Notes: generated by a model from the letters alone, not told the origin. DNA of 64,000 nt from Caenorhabditis remanei (GCF_010183535.1 NC_071331.1:13516001-13580000), one strand, 5' to 3'; counted from the stretch's first letter, positions 37,669-48,351 are shown. Numbers and translations: made by a program.

Positions 37669-38559
37669 ATGAAGAGTTTTTTGATACTAATTGTTTTGTT
37701 GGGACTGTATGGAGAAGTGTCGTGCCGCTACAAGAGCCGCCACTTTCACTCGAGGCAATCGAAGAAGTTCAGCAATGTAGAGGTGAGTTCAATAGGTCAA
37801 TTTCGGTATATCAAAAGTTCGTGAATTATTTTGTAGAGGGTATTTCATGGAACTGATATTGTCAATCCGAATGCCCCAGATACCAAATACAACGACGCTA
37901 TCGAAGATCCATCAGTTGGAATCGTCGTCTCAATAGAGTTGTATATACACGAAAGGTAACTGGTTAGAAATTTTCTCCCTGTAATTCATTTTTTCACAGA
38001 TTGGACATATTTTTCCACGCCAAAAAAACACAAGCTTCCAAGGAGGTTATCCCGCTTCACATATCGATCCGTCCCAACGAGGATGTAAGTAACACAATAA
38101 TTTACCAGTTTAAATTTTCAAAGTTCAGGCTATTGTCTTCAATTCCCTAATCAGGGACAAGTGGGATCATGAAGAAAGAAGAAGGCTTCCTTTTGAAATT
38201 CAATCTTTGGTTTTGATCGATGTGAAATTCGATTATACTGGTTTTTTGGTAAGATAAATCTGATTGTAACCTTTCCAATGTATGAAGCTTTTTAGGTTAC
38301 AATTAATGATGAGTGGCTGAAAATGTATGAGTACCGGTACCCAGTAACATCAGCGAACTTTCTAACCATCAAAGGTGACTGTTCGATGCGCTCGGTTTCC
38401 ATATTTGAGGAGAAGGGAGAGGAGACAATAAAAGCAGCCGAATACCAGCAGCAGGAGACGGAGGAAACGGAAAAAGAAGCCTTGACCAGAGACATGTACT
38501 GGCTACACCAGTCCTGTTCACACTCGCGTTCGTTTGCGAGCAATCCATACCTGGAATAA
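37669..38559 (+). CDS. Secreted galectin-like lectin
   Basis: Exons 37669-37782, 37837-37955, 38000-38084, 38129-38248, 38296-38559; 702 nt, one frame, 233 aa. A signal peptide (MKSFLILIVLLGLYGEVSC) precedes a single galectin domain. Around the binding site it reads PLHISIRPNEDAIVFNS (family usually HxNPR; here HISIR, so the Asn is replaced), then WDHEERRRLPF (W and E-R conserved), and closes INDEWLKMYEYRYP and TIKGDCSMRSVSIF. A 50-residue Glu/Gln-rich tail follows. A signal peptide on a galectin is unusual because the family normally leaves cells without one. The final exon overlaps an antisense gene. Beta-galactoside binding is possible but reduced affinity is likely given the HISIR change. 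Confidence 0.78.
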
Positions 38560-38916
38560 AAAATTGAAAAATATTTTGCGAGACATAATGAATAGTGTGA
38601 TAATTAAACTCACGTCGCCACAAACTCAAGGGCTTTCTCTGTAGTTGTTGGATGATCCATTTCTCCGATGTACTCTTCTAAGTTTCTAGTAGTCAACTCC
38701 GCTAGATTGAGAAGACTGTTTGGTCCTGTGACCAAACTTGGGTCTACAATTGTAACTCTCGACTTCTGAACTCTTTTCCATCTGTAATAAAAGCAAAGAC
38801 TTTCTACAAAACGGTTTACAAAGCAGATAAAATTACCTGGAAAGAGTTCCATTGCTCCACTCTACAGTAAGCAATTGATGCGGAAGAAGAAAAATCAGAA
38901 TGAAACAGAAAATCAT
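38292..38916 (-). CDS. Small secreted orphan protein, antisense overlap
   Basis: Minus-strand model: 38916-38837, 38781-38614, 38550-38292, with consensus splice sites and closed phase (168 aa). Exon 1 is a signal peptide (MIFCFILIFLLPHQLLTVEW). Exon 2 reads KSRVTIVDPSLVTGPNSLLN and LEEYIGEMDHPTTTEKALEF. Exon 3 begins YGLLANERECEQDWCSQ and then runs antisense through the whole last exon of the galectin gene. Exons 1-2 look like genuine coding DNA; the far part of exon 3 may be only an open shadow of the galectin, with the true end earlier. No family recognised. Confidence 0.5.
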
Positions 38917-39201
38917 TTTGCCTTCACAATGATTTTTCACCCGCTGTGCCAGCGCTTTTATACTTGATCACCATCTGCTATGAATCGAAAATTTAACATC
39001 TGCTTCATTCTTTCGCTGTTGCATTTTGCCGTTTGACCATCTGCCACTCCCAGCGACCATCTGGCCCGTTTCATTCAAATTGATGATTGAATGTTTGAAA
39101 TTAATGATTTCAGTACAGAAGATGTAATAACGAAATTCAACTCAAAAAAAAAAACTGTGTACAGAAAAAAATTTTGCAAATAACATTCAAAGGACCTCGA
39201 T

Positions 39202-39394
39202 ATTTTCAAAGGACCCCTGTACTTTGAAGGGACCTCGATATTTTCAAAGGACCTCGATATTTTCAAAGGCCCTTGATATTTTCAAAGGACCTCGATAATT
39301 TCAAAGGACCTCGTTATTTTCAAAGGACCTCGATAATTTCAAAGGACCTCGATAATTTCAAAGAACCTCGATCGGACGGTAGAGCCGAATATTC
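39202..39394 (-). repeat. Right 193-bp inverted-repeat arm
   Basis: Reverse complement of 37224-37416 without a visible mismatch; it ends GAATATTC at 39394. The array runs one unit further inward than the left arm (39182-39201) before similarity stops. Confidence 0.95.
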
Positions 39395-39747
39395 CGTATT
39401 CTGTCAGAATAAAAGAGAGTGTTCCGTTTTTTTTTTCAAAACATCGAACCAATCTTTATTCGCACGGATGAAGCCGATCCCACTTTTATCGTAAAATACG
39501 AATCATTGAATCGATCGTATCGAGTGTATATTTTCTAGTCCATCTTCAAAAAACATTGCGGAAGATCTCCATCATTCCAATACTTCAAAGCAGAAAAAGT
39601 TTGTTCCTGCAAGTTTTTGACTTTTTCTAGAAAATTATATGAATACGAGAGATTCCGCCCACATCTACAATGGATATCTCATTTTTACCGAACTCAAGAC
39701 ATCATATTTGTCATGAAAAATGGCAACTTCTGAAAGTACGAAACTCC

Positions 39748-40009
39748 TACTGTCGAAAAAATAAAGTTTCGACAAGGTTTTTCAAAAAAAATTTCGCGGG
39801 CTGGAACACGCAAGCGCATGAAGTTCTGGGCGGAGCTTAAACTGCAAGCGGCGCGGTTCTTAATTTGGAAAAAACAACTGGAATTAGAACCGCGCCGCTT
39901 AATTAAGCTTGCAGTTTAAGCTCCGCCCACAATTTTATGCGCTTGCGTGTTCCAGTCCGCGAAATTTTTTTTTGAAAATCCTTGTCGAAACTTTATTTTT
40001 TCGACAGTA
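39748..40009. mobile_element. Palindromic MITE with TA duplication
   Basis: A 262-bp near-perfect palindrome including the flanking TA pair. The termini CTGTCGAAAAAATAAAGTTT and its complement (40007 inward) face each other; the inner arms carry GGGCGGAGCTTAAACTGCAA-type sequence and a GAACCGCGCCGC core around a 20-bp loop. A TA on each side (39748-39749, 40008-40009) is the target duplication of Tc1/mariner-type elements. Removing the element and one TA restores an open frame in the GT92 pseudogene's first exon, which confirms the boundaries. Confidence 0.92.
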
Positions 40010-41427
40010 ATTGACACGCCGTCGGATGACCATATTCTATCGCCAAAAACAAAACTGCAGAAATTATTCTTGTTTATTCTAATAGCTGTTGTACTGTTCA
40101 TTCTTGGGATATCTAGAAGTTAAGAAAATCAAGAAGATTTGGAAAACGACCTAGACAGTTCCTTTGAGAGTACTGTGAACTTCATGAAAATAGATTGGGA
40201 AATTCGGAATGAAACAGAAAACAGATTGACGAAGAAGTTGGACATTTCACATGTGTTTTTGGTTTCCGCTTACTATTATCCCATCTCGAAATCGTAAGTT
40301 TTCAAAATTTTTAAGCAAGTTAATTCATTTTAATAGACTGGGTTCAAATGCAGTTGCATTGAATATGTTAGTCGATTCGAAAAATTTCAACGTGGAAAAT
40401 GCAACATATAATCTCATTGGATCTAATGAAACACATCAAGAACTTACAGTTGCCACCTCTCAAATGTATTTTTTTCGGAATCGGAGCATCCGAAAGTCAA
40501 TCAAATTTTCAGAGACGGAGTCACGTATTGTCGATATATTCAAACAATGGCTAGAACAAATGCTGTTGAAAAACTAAAAAAAGTTAGAGCTGGAATCTGA
40601 TGAAGTAAAATTAGAGGTGTTCTCTTTATTGCCTTATTCTTTAGGAAATACTGACTTTATTGAATTTCTTCCAGATCCCGTTCAAGATGGGTCGTATGAC
40701 TGCACCAAAACCTGTTATAATATGTATATCACCACAATTCGTTGCTGAACAATGGCAGATATTCTTAATGCATGTACACGTGGCAAATCGGTGTGAACTC
40801 TTTAAGTAACTGTGTAGTCAATAGTTCCTTTTGTGTTACAGATTCGGTTCTCATCTTCATATTTACTTGATTTCAATTCTGGAATCATATTTTAACTTGA
40901 TGAAAGAATATGAAAAACAAGGGTATCTCACTCTCGATTTCTGGTTGAAAATGAAGTTCGCTAATCCACAATCTCCGTTCTATGAGCCGAACATCAGCAC
41001 AGAGTTGAGGATACAGATAGGTGCGCAAATGGATTGTTTACTTCAATATAAAGAAGCAGCTGAATTCATTGCATTCTTCGACATGGATGATGTTTTATTT
41101 CCTAAAAACTATCCGACGTATCTAGAAGAATTCAATGCTGAATGAGCATTGAAACCGCATGCAACTTCTGTAGCATACGGTAGAAGGGAGCATAAGTTTA
41201 TTAAAGGTAAAACGGTCAGCTATTTTGATTTGTAGTCTATATTTCAGCCGAGACGCTTGCTGATTACAATTTCAGCGAATTGATCTCCAGTTTGAAGTAA
41301 TCGAAAATGGTGAAAACTTCAAAACTCGTTGTGAAACCAGAGTTACACAATACGACAGGACTTCATTTCAGTTTACACGAAGATTATCGACTACGGTATT
41401 TTGTTTCAATCAGAGTTTATCGACTAG

Positions 41428-41564
41428 CGTCACCCGCCTGCCGGCGGGGTCCGCTATGCTTCCCGGGTCTTCAAGAGTTCCAGGGCCTGCGGCCCTGAGC
41501 CAGAGTAAAACCGGGCCTTCGGCCCTGTCTGCCACCTTTATTTTTTTTTATTAGGCGGGTGACG
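41428..41564. repeat. 137-bp inverted-repeat element in intron 4
   Basis: Bounded by CGTCACCCGCCT (41428) and AGGCGGGTGACG (41553-41564); the interior has CTGCCGGCGGGG, CAGGGCCTGCGGCCCTGA and CCGGGCCTTCGGCCC hairpins. It lies in what should be a short intron of the GT92 pseudogene. A/T-rich sequence of no recognised origin continues to about 41960, so the insertion may be larger or composite. Confidence 0.6.
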
Positions 41565-42642
41565 TTCTTCCCGGGCCTTTAATTATAGCCGCCTACTTAC
41601 TCCTAATTGAAATGAATGGAAATAAATTTGTTATTGTCACTGTTCTAGGCCTTGGTCATTGAAAGGTCACGAATGTATTTTCACTGAAAAACACTTAAAA
41701 ATACAAACTTTTCAAGCTAAAAAAAGTGACTTTCACTCTATGGCCCATAGCTCGGTCACCAATGATGGTATCAACACCAAATTTTCCAGGAATGACGGGA
41801 CAGCCTATTCCTAATAGTCAAATAAAAATTAGGTGAAAATGTGAAAAACGGACAAAGTTATTAACGGTCAACAAAGCGTGACATTTTTGCTAGTGAGAAA
41901 TGAAAAATTGTAACGTTTTTCAAATTACAAAACATTCACCCCCCATACCTAGTGGGTTTAAGAAGAGAAGGTGGCAGAAAAGTTACAAAATTGATAAGAG
42001 AAACAACAAAACGTCTCCACATATTGTCCATGTACAACGACCAATCCAAAAACATGGAAGTAATGCAATCAAAGAATTATGGAAATTTGAATTTGGTCCC
42101 TTGAATGAAACTATTAAGGAAGAGGACATTCAAGCAATTGAAGAAGATATTAGGAGGATTCGAAATCTTTCTACAATCAAAGAAATTGCTGAAACACTTC
42201 CAAAACAAGATTTCTACTTTCCAATAGTTTTCCAGTGTTATTTGAAACAATTTTACAATCGGCCTGTTTTAAAAGAGTGTCCGAATGCTGAAACTTGTGA
42301 ATTACCTCAAAGAAATTATTTGAAATGCATTCATTCGGATGCTCAATACTTTTCTGGTCCTCATATGACTCCTTTCTCATTTCATTTCGCAAATAATTCG
42401 TTCTGGTCAAAAGATATCGGATGTTCTCAATAAATTTTCTTTTTTTTCTTATGTTTTAATGAGGTTCACATTTTTCTAAAATATTGCAGGTTTATTTCTG
42501 TTCAAATACACATTTCAACCTTCCTCTCAAAATAGTTGCTTTCTGATTTATGGGTATGAAATCAACACAAAAAAGTTGCATTTCTGAAGACAGCTGGCTC
42601 TTCTTGACGTTGTTGCCCATATTCTTATGGTCCAAGGTAGCC

Positions 42643-42789
42643 CTATCCTTTATTGGAATTTCCTCCTAATCCTTGGTTTTGTTTGTTGTTGGCTCCTCCA
42701 CCACTCCAGGAAGCATTGTCTTCACGGGCATATCCAGAAGATGATGCATTCGATCCCATGTAGCCGGAGATGTTTTTACCAGTGCTCAT
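42643..42789 (-). pseudogene. Small Gly/Ser/Asn-rich peptide gene remnant
   Basis: Minus-strand frame MSTGKNISGYMGSNASSSGY, then AREDNASWSGGGANN and an Asn/Gly-rich end, 48 aa. Just upstream another frame reads PEQVSLNNPKPKTTMADK and would join it after a one-base shift, so a slightly longer protein seems to have been frameshifted. Composition resembles the short, disordered, sperm-enriched nematode peptide families, but I cannot assign one. Convergent with the GT92 pseudogene. Confidence 0.35.
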
Positions 42790-42993
42790 GTAAGCTTCAC
42801 TTGTCCGCCATTGTTGTCTTCGGTTTGGGGTTGTTCAGAGAAACTTGCTCAGGATACTGTTGTTAAAAGACTCTGTTGTTAAATCTAATAGCACAAGATA
42901 AGAGTTTTTCATATAATATTTTAAAACGAAAAAACCCTTTTCCAACTCATTAAATTCCAGTGATCAAAAACTTCATACTCGTTAAGCTTCTCG

Positions 42994-43133
42994 TTAAGCT
43001 TCCCACGAATTTGTTGTAGTCAACCAATCGACAAAATCGGTGTAAACTGTGGCATTAGTTGTTTCGATTTTCCTGTAAGCTTCATAAAATATCTCTTTCG
43101 GATAACATCCAGATCATTTAATATCTGGGAGAG
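42994..43133 (-). pseudogene. Fragment of an unidentified coding exon
   Basis: The minus-strand frame SGCYPKEIFYEAYRKIETTN then ATVYTDFVDWLTTTNSWEA-stop looks coding. It is preceded by an in-frame TGA (after LPDIK) and has no upstream exons. An isolated remnant of a small gene; family unknown. Confidence 0.25.
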
Positions 43134-43400
43134 TCTTCTTTTCATCCGTTCTCAAAAAAGATAGATTATATCAAAAAATTTGTTCAAAAATTTATTTCCT
43201 GGATTTCGATCTTGCCGATCTGATTTGAATCTCTACATTCCCGAAACTATTACAAAAAACTATTTCTCGTCGCGAGGCTCGGAATCTGGATTTTTCTCTT
43301 TTTCAACCTTTACAAAAACTTACGTAATGTGAATAAAAGGCTTCACTCCAGCAAAAATGGATATTCAAAGTGAAATATTCTGAACTTTTATAGTGTTTTC

Positions 43401-45228
43401 ATGCTATTCATCAAGAAATCAAATGGATATGCCAACTTTATGGAAAATTTGAATAACTACAAGAATTCAAAGAAGCTACTTCTTATGGGTGTCATTACTG
43501 TTTTCTATATACTTGTCACTCTACCCAAAGCAAAAGAATTCAATCAACCACAGCTGACAGCATTTACAAATAGTTCTACTGACACTACTCTCAATATATC
43601 TGTTATTAAAGTCGAACCAAGCTTACAAATAGAAAATGACACTAAACGAAGATTGACAAGAAAGTTACCGGTTTCTCATGTTTTTATTGTTTCTGCTTAC
43701 TTTTATCCTACATCCAAATCGTAAGTTGCTCATTTAACAAGATGAAAGAAAAACTGGAACTTTAGACTTGGAAACAATGCGATTGCCTTGAATATGGTTG
43801 TTGATTCGAAGAACTTCAATGTTAACAACGCCACGTATAACGTGTTGGGATCAAACGGAACCCATCAAGAACTATCAATCGCCACATCACAAACGTATTA
43901 TTCTTTTTTAGTGTTTTCCGAACAATTAATATTTCAGAGAAGGATTCCAATACTGTCGTTATATTGCCGCGATGGCTCGAACGAATAGTGTTGCAAACTT
44001 ATCAAATTTAGAAATGGAATCCAATGGAATTAAAGTTTCGATTCCATTCAAGACAGCTCGTTACACTGCGCCTAATCCAGTTATCATTTGTATTTCACCA
44101 CAATTCGTTGCTGAACAATGGCAGATATTCTTGATGCATATACATGTGGCAAATCGATTCGGGGGTCACATGCATATTTATGTCACTTCAATTGTGAAAT
44201 CATACTTCAAACTGATGAAAGAATACGAAAAACTAGGATATCTGACAGTAGAACCATGGCTACGAATGAAGTTTTCTCATTCGGAAACACCATTTTTCGA
44301 GCCAAACTTGAATACGGAACTGAGAAATCAGGCGGGAGCTCTAACAGATTGTTTATTACAATACAAGGAAGCAGCTGATTACGTGGCATTTTTTGATTTG
44401 GATGATATTTTAGTCCCACTTAACTATCCAACATATCTGGAAGAATTCAATGCGGAATGGTTCAAACATAAAAATTCAACTTCAATAGCATATGGAAGGA
44501 GAGAACATGAGTTCGTCAAAGGTACGTTATTATATTTGTACTCGAAAATCATCATTCTGACTTCTTGTCAAACAAATCACAGAACAACTGTTCTTTTTTA
44601 GTTGAAGCTTTCTCCGAATTCAGTTTTCAAAAATTAGTATCCAGTCTCCGTTCATCTGATTCCGTCAAAGCTGGAAAAGTCGTCGTGAAACCAGAATTCC
44701 ACAATTCCACATGGCTCCATGTTAGTCTTCACGAAGATCGAAGTACCAGGTATTAGATTAATCTCAGTAGAATATTGTGCGAATGGATTCTTCAGATATA
44801 ATGTCCGAACTCCCCGTCTCATACACGTTCAACGACCAATTCAGAAAACTGGAAACAATGAAATCAAGAAGTTATGGAAATTCCAATTTCAAAAGTTCAA
44901 TGAAACTATAAAGTCTGAAGATATTCAAGAAATCGAAAAAGATATATGGAGTGTACGAAACCTGACAGCTGTCGCTGAAATCTCTTATTCTCTTCCCAAG
45001 AGAGATTTCTATTTTCCAATTGTTTTCAAGTGTTACTTATCCGAATTTTACAACAAGCCAATAATTGATAAATGTCCGAATGCTGAAATGTGCAAGCTCC
45101 CACAACGAGAAGATATCGAATGCGTGCACTCGGATGCTGAATACTTTTCTGGTCCTCACATGAAACCATTCACTTTTCATTATGCGAAAAATGCATTTTG
45201 GTCTGAAAACTACGGGTGTTATCAATAA
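43401..45228 (+). CDS. GT92 (DUF23) glycosyltransferase, copy 3
   Basis: Intact paralogue of the pseudogene upstream. Exons 43401-43720, 43766-43894, 43938-44521, 44602-44749, 44796-45228; 1,614 nt, one frame (537 aa; a start at 43440 is also possible). The cytosolic tail and membrane anchor (LLLMGVITVFYILVTLP) are followed by [37 protein letters not shown], a catalytic YVAFFDLDDILVPLNYPTY with the DxD-type motif, YGRREHEFVK, the mid-domain PRLIHVQRPIQKTGNN, and the terminal CVHSDAEYFSGPHMKPF. Expected to be a Golgi type II transferase. It is the apparent surviving member of a tandem duplication. Confidence 0.92.
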
Positions 45229-45571
45229 AATATTACTATCCTTTCGTTCCACAAATTTTTGTAATGTTTGCGGACATTAACAAAATGTAGATGAGAAGAA
45301 CAAAAAGAAAATTATATTTCCTATCTCCGAAAAATCTTTTGATGTTCCCATTTTATACATCAAGCCCAAAAAACCGAATGAAGGTCTTGTGTACGTCTCG
45401 AGGGATTGTTCTACAGTACTTCAAGTCCAAAAGAGAATATATTCAGCCGGAAGTATGTCGAATGCCCAGTGGATGGATTCAGTTCATAATACTACCAGTC
45501 GGTTTGATGGCATACAGTATCAAATATAAAAACATTTTATTTTCGCAAGTCAAAGTTCATGCAATTGTATT

Positions 45572-48351
45572 TCAGTTCTCTGTAGACTGAATATAGAAAC
45601 CAAAACTTTTTGGAAAATTTTCATAAAGTTGCTTCATTTCTTGGTAGCTATTCTGAAATTGTTCACCAGATATTTTGTTTTTCCTTACTCAAGAGACTTA
45701 CAAAAATTAAAGAAAGGAGTAATGTCAAATTGGCTATCCTCAAAGCGCTCTCCACTTCATCCATATTTTTCTCTATCTGAAACCGAAGTGATTCAGTGTT
45801 TTTCTGTGTCGTCTCACTTTGTAATATTTTGTGAGAGCAGCGGAAACCCCCGAATAATGTTCTTCTGCAAAAATTTTCAACGTTGTTCCGAAATCAAGGA
45901 TTCCAAGTTTCCAAATGCAAAATGATTTGAGTGCTGAATACTCTACAAAATCGAGATTCAACTGTTTCAATGATTGACCAACATTTCCTTTCAAATTTGA
46001 TATAAACGAAGAAAATAGTTTTCTGGAAATGGATGATTGGGGGATCAAAAATGCAACTGATCTAGTGATAATTACCTTGTAGTTTCACTATGTAGCTCCT
46101 CCGAGACGTGATGCTCTGTCAGTTCTGAGCTCTAAAAGTATAAACTGATTTTTTGTCTGGAAGTGTTCTCACATACCTCTGTAAATTTTTTTAATTGAAT
46201 TTCAGCCCATAAACCGTCAAGCCAAAGATTAGAGAATGACACATATTGGAACAGTATTTCCACATCAGAAACCTCCAGAAGATCTGCCCCAGGACAGTTT
46301 TGACAAATTTGGGTAGCTTCTTGACTATTTCTTTTAACGAAATCAGGTAAGGAATCGAGGGTGATCCGACTTAAAAGATAGAATGACTTGTTATTCAACT
46401 CGATATAATATTGCAATAATTCTTGAAATGTAACATTCAAAAGTATGTTTACTTCGTTTTCATTCGATGGGCTTTTCTCCATTTCTTCTGCTTTTGAAGA
46501 GTATTCTCCGATTGTTTCGATGGTTAAAGTCGCTGAAACTTGTGTGTATGAAATTGTAGATCAAATTTATTTGTGTTATATTCTAATTATACCTACCTCG
46601 ACTATCCATATTAATGTTTTGTTGAACTAATTCTCCACCATATTGCCGCATTTTGCAAGCATCTCGTTTTCCTCGAACTACTGTAATAAAAACGAGATTA
46701 GCTGGAACTCCCAAGTATTAGGTTGAGTCATAAGTTTCTTTCTTTTTTTGGGGTTGAACTTTGACTTCCAGTTTCTAAGTACTGTGATTGTTTATCGACC
46801 CAAACTTTTTTTCATTATAATGACCTTTTCAGTGGCTAACAAAAAATGTTTCAAGTTAGTGCACAGGCTGTCCACTCGTGAAAACGACAGTTTTTTTCTG
46901 TCTCTAATCAAATTCCTATTTTGAAAAGATTTTTGATTCTAGTCGGATTTATATCAAAATTCTGAAATTTTCATAAGGAAACGAGTGGTATTTATAAAGA
47001 TAGACTTTGTCTTGTTATAACAATATAGTTTTGGATAAAACTCTCCAAGATAAAGAATTTAAGATTAGACGACCGACAGGTATGAGAAAACAATGTTCTC
47101 CTGGGTTTAAGTCGCTTACTAAAATATTGGAGAGAGCATTTATATCAAACTATTTGTAGAAGTTAGACAGTAACATAAGCAAGTTATGCAACAAAAAACT
47201 GTATACCAAAGTCATTCGAATAAGTGATAAAACGTGGTTGATGTGATTGTTAAGATTTTCACACCTTTGAGAATATTAGTGAAGTAGACCTGAGTGAAGT
47301 CTGGATCTTTTTTCAACGATCACGAACAAGTCTGAAATATTCTGTTACAAGTAATCAACAGTAGATACATTGTTCTAAAATTGTGCAAAAGATCTAGTGG
47401 ATTAATTCAAAATTACGAGCAGTAGACTTCATCAAACTCAAAAATCACGTGAATTTGATGATGTTAACTTCTGGCTTCTTGCGAAAAAAGACAAATGGTG
47501 TGAATATCCAAAACAAAGTAAATTTAGAAACATCAATGTCTACTCTATTCAATAATAAGCATTTCCACTAATTTACTTATCTAGCGTTAAAGAAAAATCG
47601 AAAATACTCGCACCTCTCTAAATTGCTTATGGTCACCTTTCTTCAAAGACCCGCATTAAACCATCGTTGCTTAGTTCAAATATCTTTATTAATTTTTTAT
47701 ACATAATTGTTCTTGCTTGTTTCAATTCCGAATGACTCACACATTCTCGCCAAAATTTTATAGGAAAAAAATGGAGTCGAAAAATTGTACCAAAAAAGGG
47801 TTCGTCAAGTGTTTTGACTTGTCTACGGCTGAGATTAAGCAGATGGCGGACGTCAAGTCACAGGTAGAATTACAATGAGTTATATGTGCTGACCAATTAT
47901 ATTTCTCATTATGTGAGTTATTAGCTTTCAAGAAATTGCGTGTCAAAAATCATCTCAAAAAAGAAAGAAACTTATGACTCAGCCTAATACTAAACTAACA
48001 TCCTGCTTTCATTCCCGCTACTTCACACTGCTTGAAACGGCATGCACGACACCCACTTCTTACAACTGAAATGATAATTCCCATGTCTCAGATCACCAGA
48101 CGATGACATACCGTGAGAAGTGGGACATTTTTCTACTTTCTTGCACACATACTGTATTCCAAGGGACACTGTTCTTCTGAAAAATGAAGCACATGCCAAG
48201 CAAGTAATTGACCCGAAATGATTGTTTGTTTTATTTGTTATGTCGCAAACACGGCATGGGCTGGTGGTAAGATAGGCTGAAAGCTCAGGTTCTTGTACTC
48301 GATAAATGAAAATAACGGCTTACAATCATCAGAAGGATTTAATTGAAGCAT
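45572..48351 (-). CDS. Nuclear hormone receptor (supplementary NHR)
   Basis: C4 zinc-finger DNA-binding domain plus ligand-binding domain. It starts MLQLNPSDD (48351), then SPCRVCDITNKTNNHFGS, CLACASFFRRTVSLG (P-box), CKKVEKCP, and SGCRACRFKQCEVAGMKAG. The hinge exon reads VRGKRDACKMRQYGG. The LBD begins near 46480 (EVNILLNVTFQELLQYY) and continues SLKQLNLDFVEYSALKSFCI, EEHYSGVSAALTKYYK, NMDEVESALRIANLTLLL, ending in a short exon NSYQEMKQLYENFPKSFGF before TGA at 45574-45572. All splice sites are consensus and no stop was found. One intron (47999-46681) holds a mariner element. Family knowledge: HNF4-derived transcription factor in the nucleus; ligand unknown. Confidence 0.9.
46718..47987. 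mobile_element. Decayed mariner element, 1,270 bp
   Basis: Terminal inverted repeats TTAGGTTGAGTCATAAGTTT (46718) and its complement ending at 47987 differ at one position over about 25 bp; both are flanked by TA (46716-46717, 47988-47989). Length and termini fit mariner. No intact transposase frame is visible on either strand; a few open pieces exist (47771-47877), so it is non-autonomous. It lies in an intron of the NHR gene. Confidence 0.9.

Larger units (their letters stand above)
37224..39394. mobile_element. Candidate foldback segment carrying two genes
   Basis: A 2,171-bp segment is closed by perfect 193-bp inverted repeats built from tandem 20-21 bp units, ending in GAATATTC on both sides. 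It contains a secreted galectin gene (+) and a small secreted-protein gene (-), convergent. I see no transposase and no clear target-site duplication. Perfect arms imply recent creation or gene conversion. It could be a foldback-type transposon that captured host genes, or a local inverted duplication of a minisatellite around two genes; which of these is inference. Confidence 0.45.
39720..42433 (+). pseudogene. GT92 (DUF23) pseudogene, copy 2
   Basis: Close paralogue of the intact gene at 43401. The start ATG (39720) and nine codons precede a palindromic MITE. After it the frame resumes with DTPSDDHILSPKTK and a membrane anchor (LFLFILIAVVLFILGIS). Defects in order: the MITE in exon 1; TAA right after the anchor (ISRS-stop); a +1 frameshift in an A-run near 40575; TGA at 41142-41144 where the paralogue has Trp (FNAEW); TAA after SSLK (near 41300); and a degraded acceptor before the last exon. 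The last exon (about 42000-42430) is intact, ending FHFANNSFWSKDIGCSQ-stop. The DxD-like FFDMDDVLF is retained. Several independent lesions show it is dead as a full-length enzyme. Confidence 0.88.

Noticed and set aside
45291..45590. 99-codon frame just after the GT92 gene
   Set aside because: It overlaps the last NHR exon antisense and has no recognisable domain.
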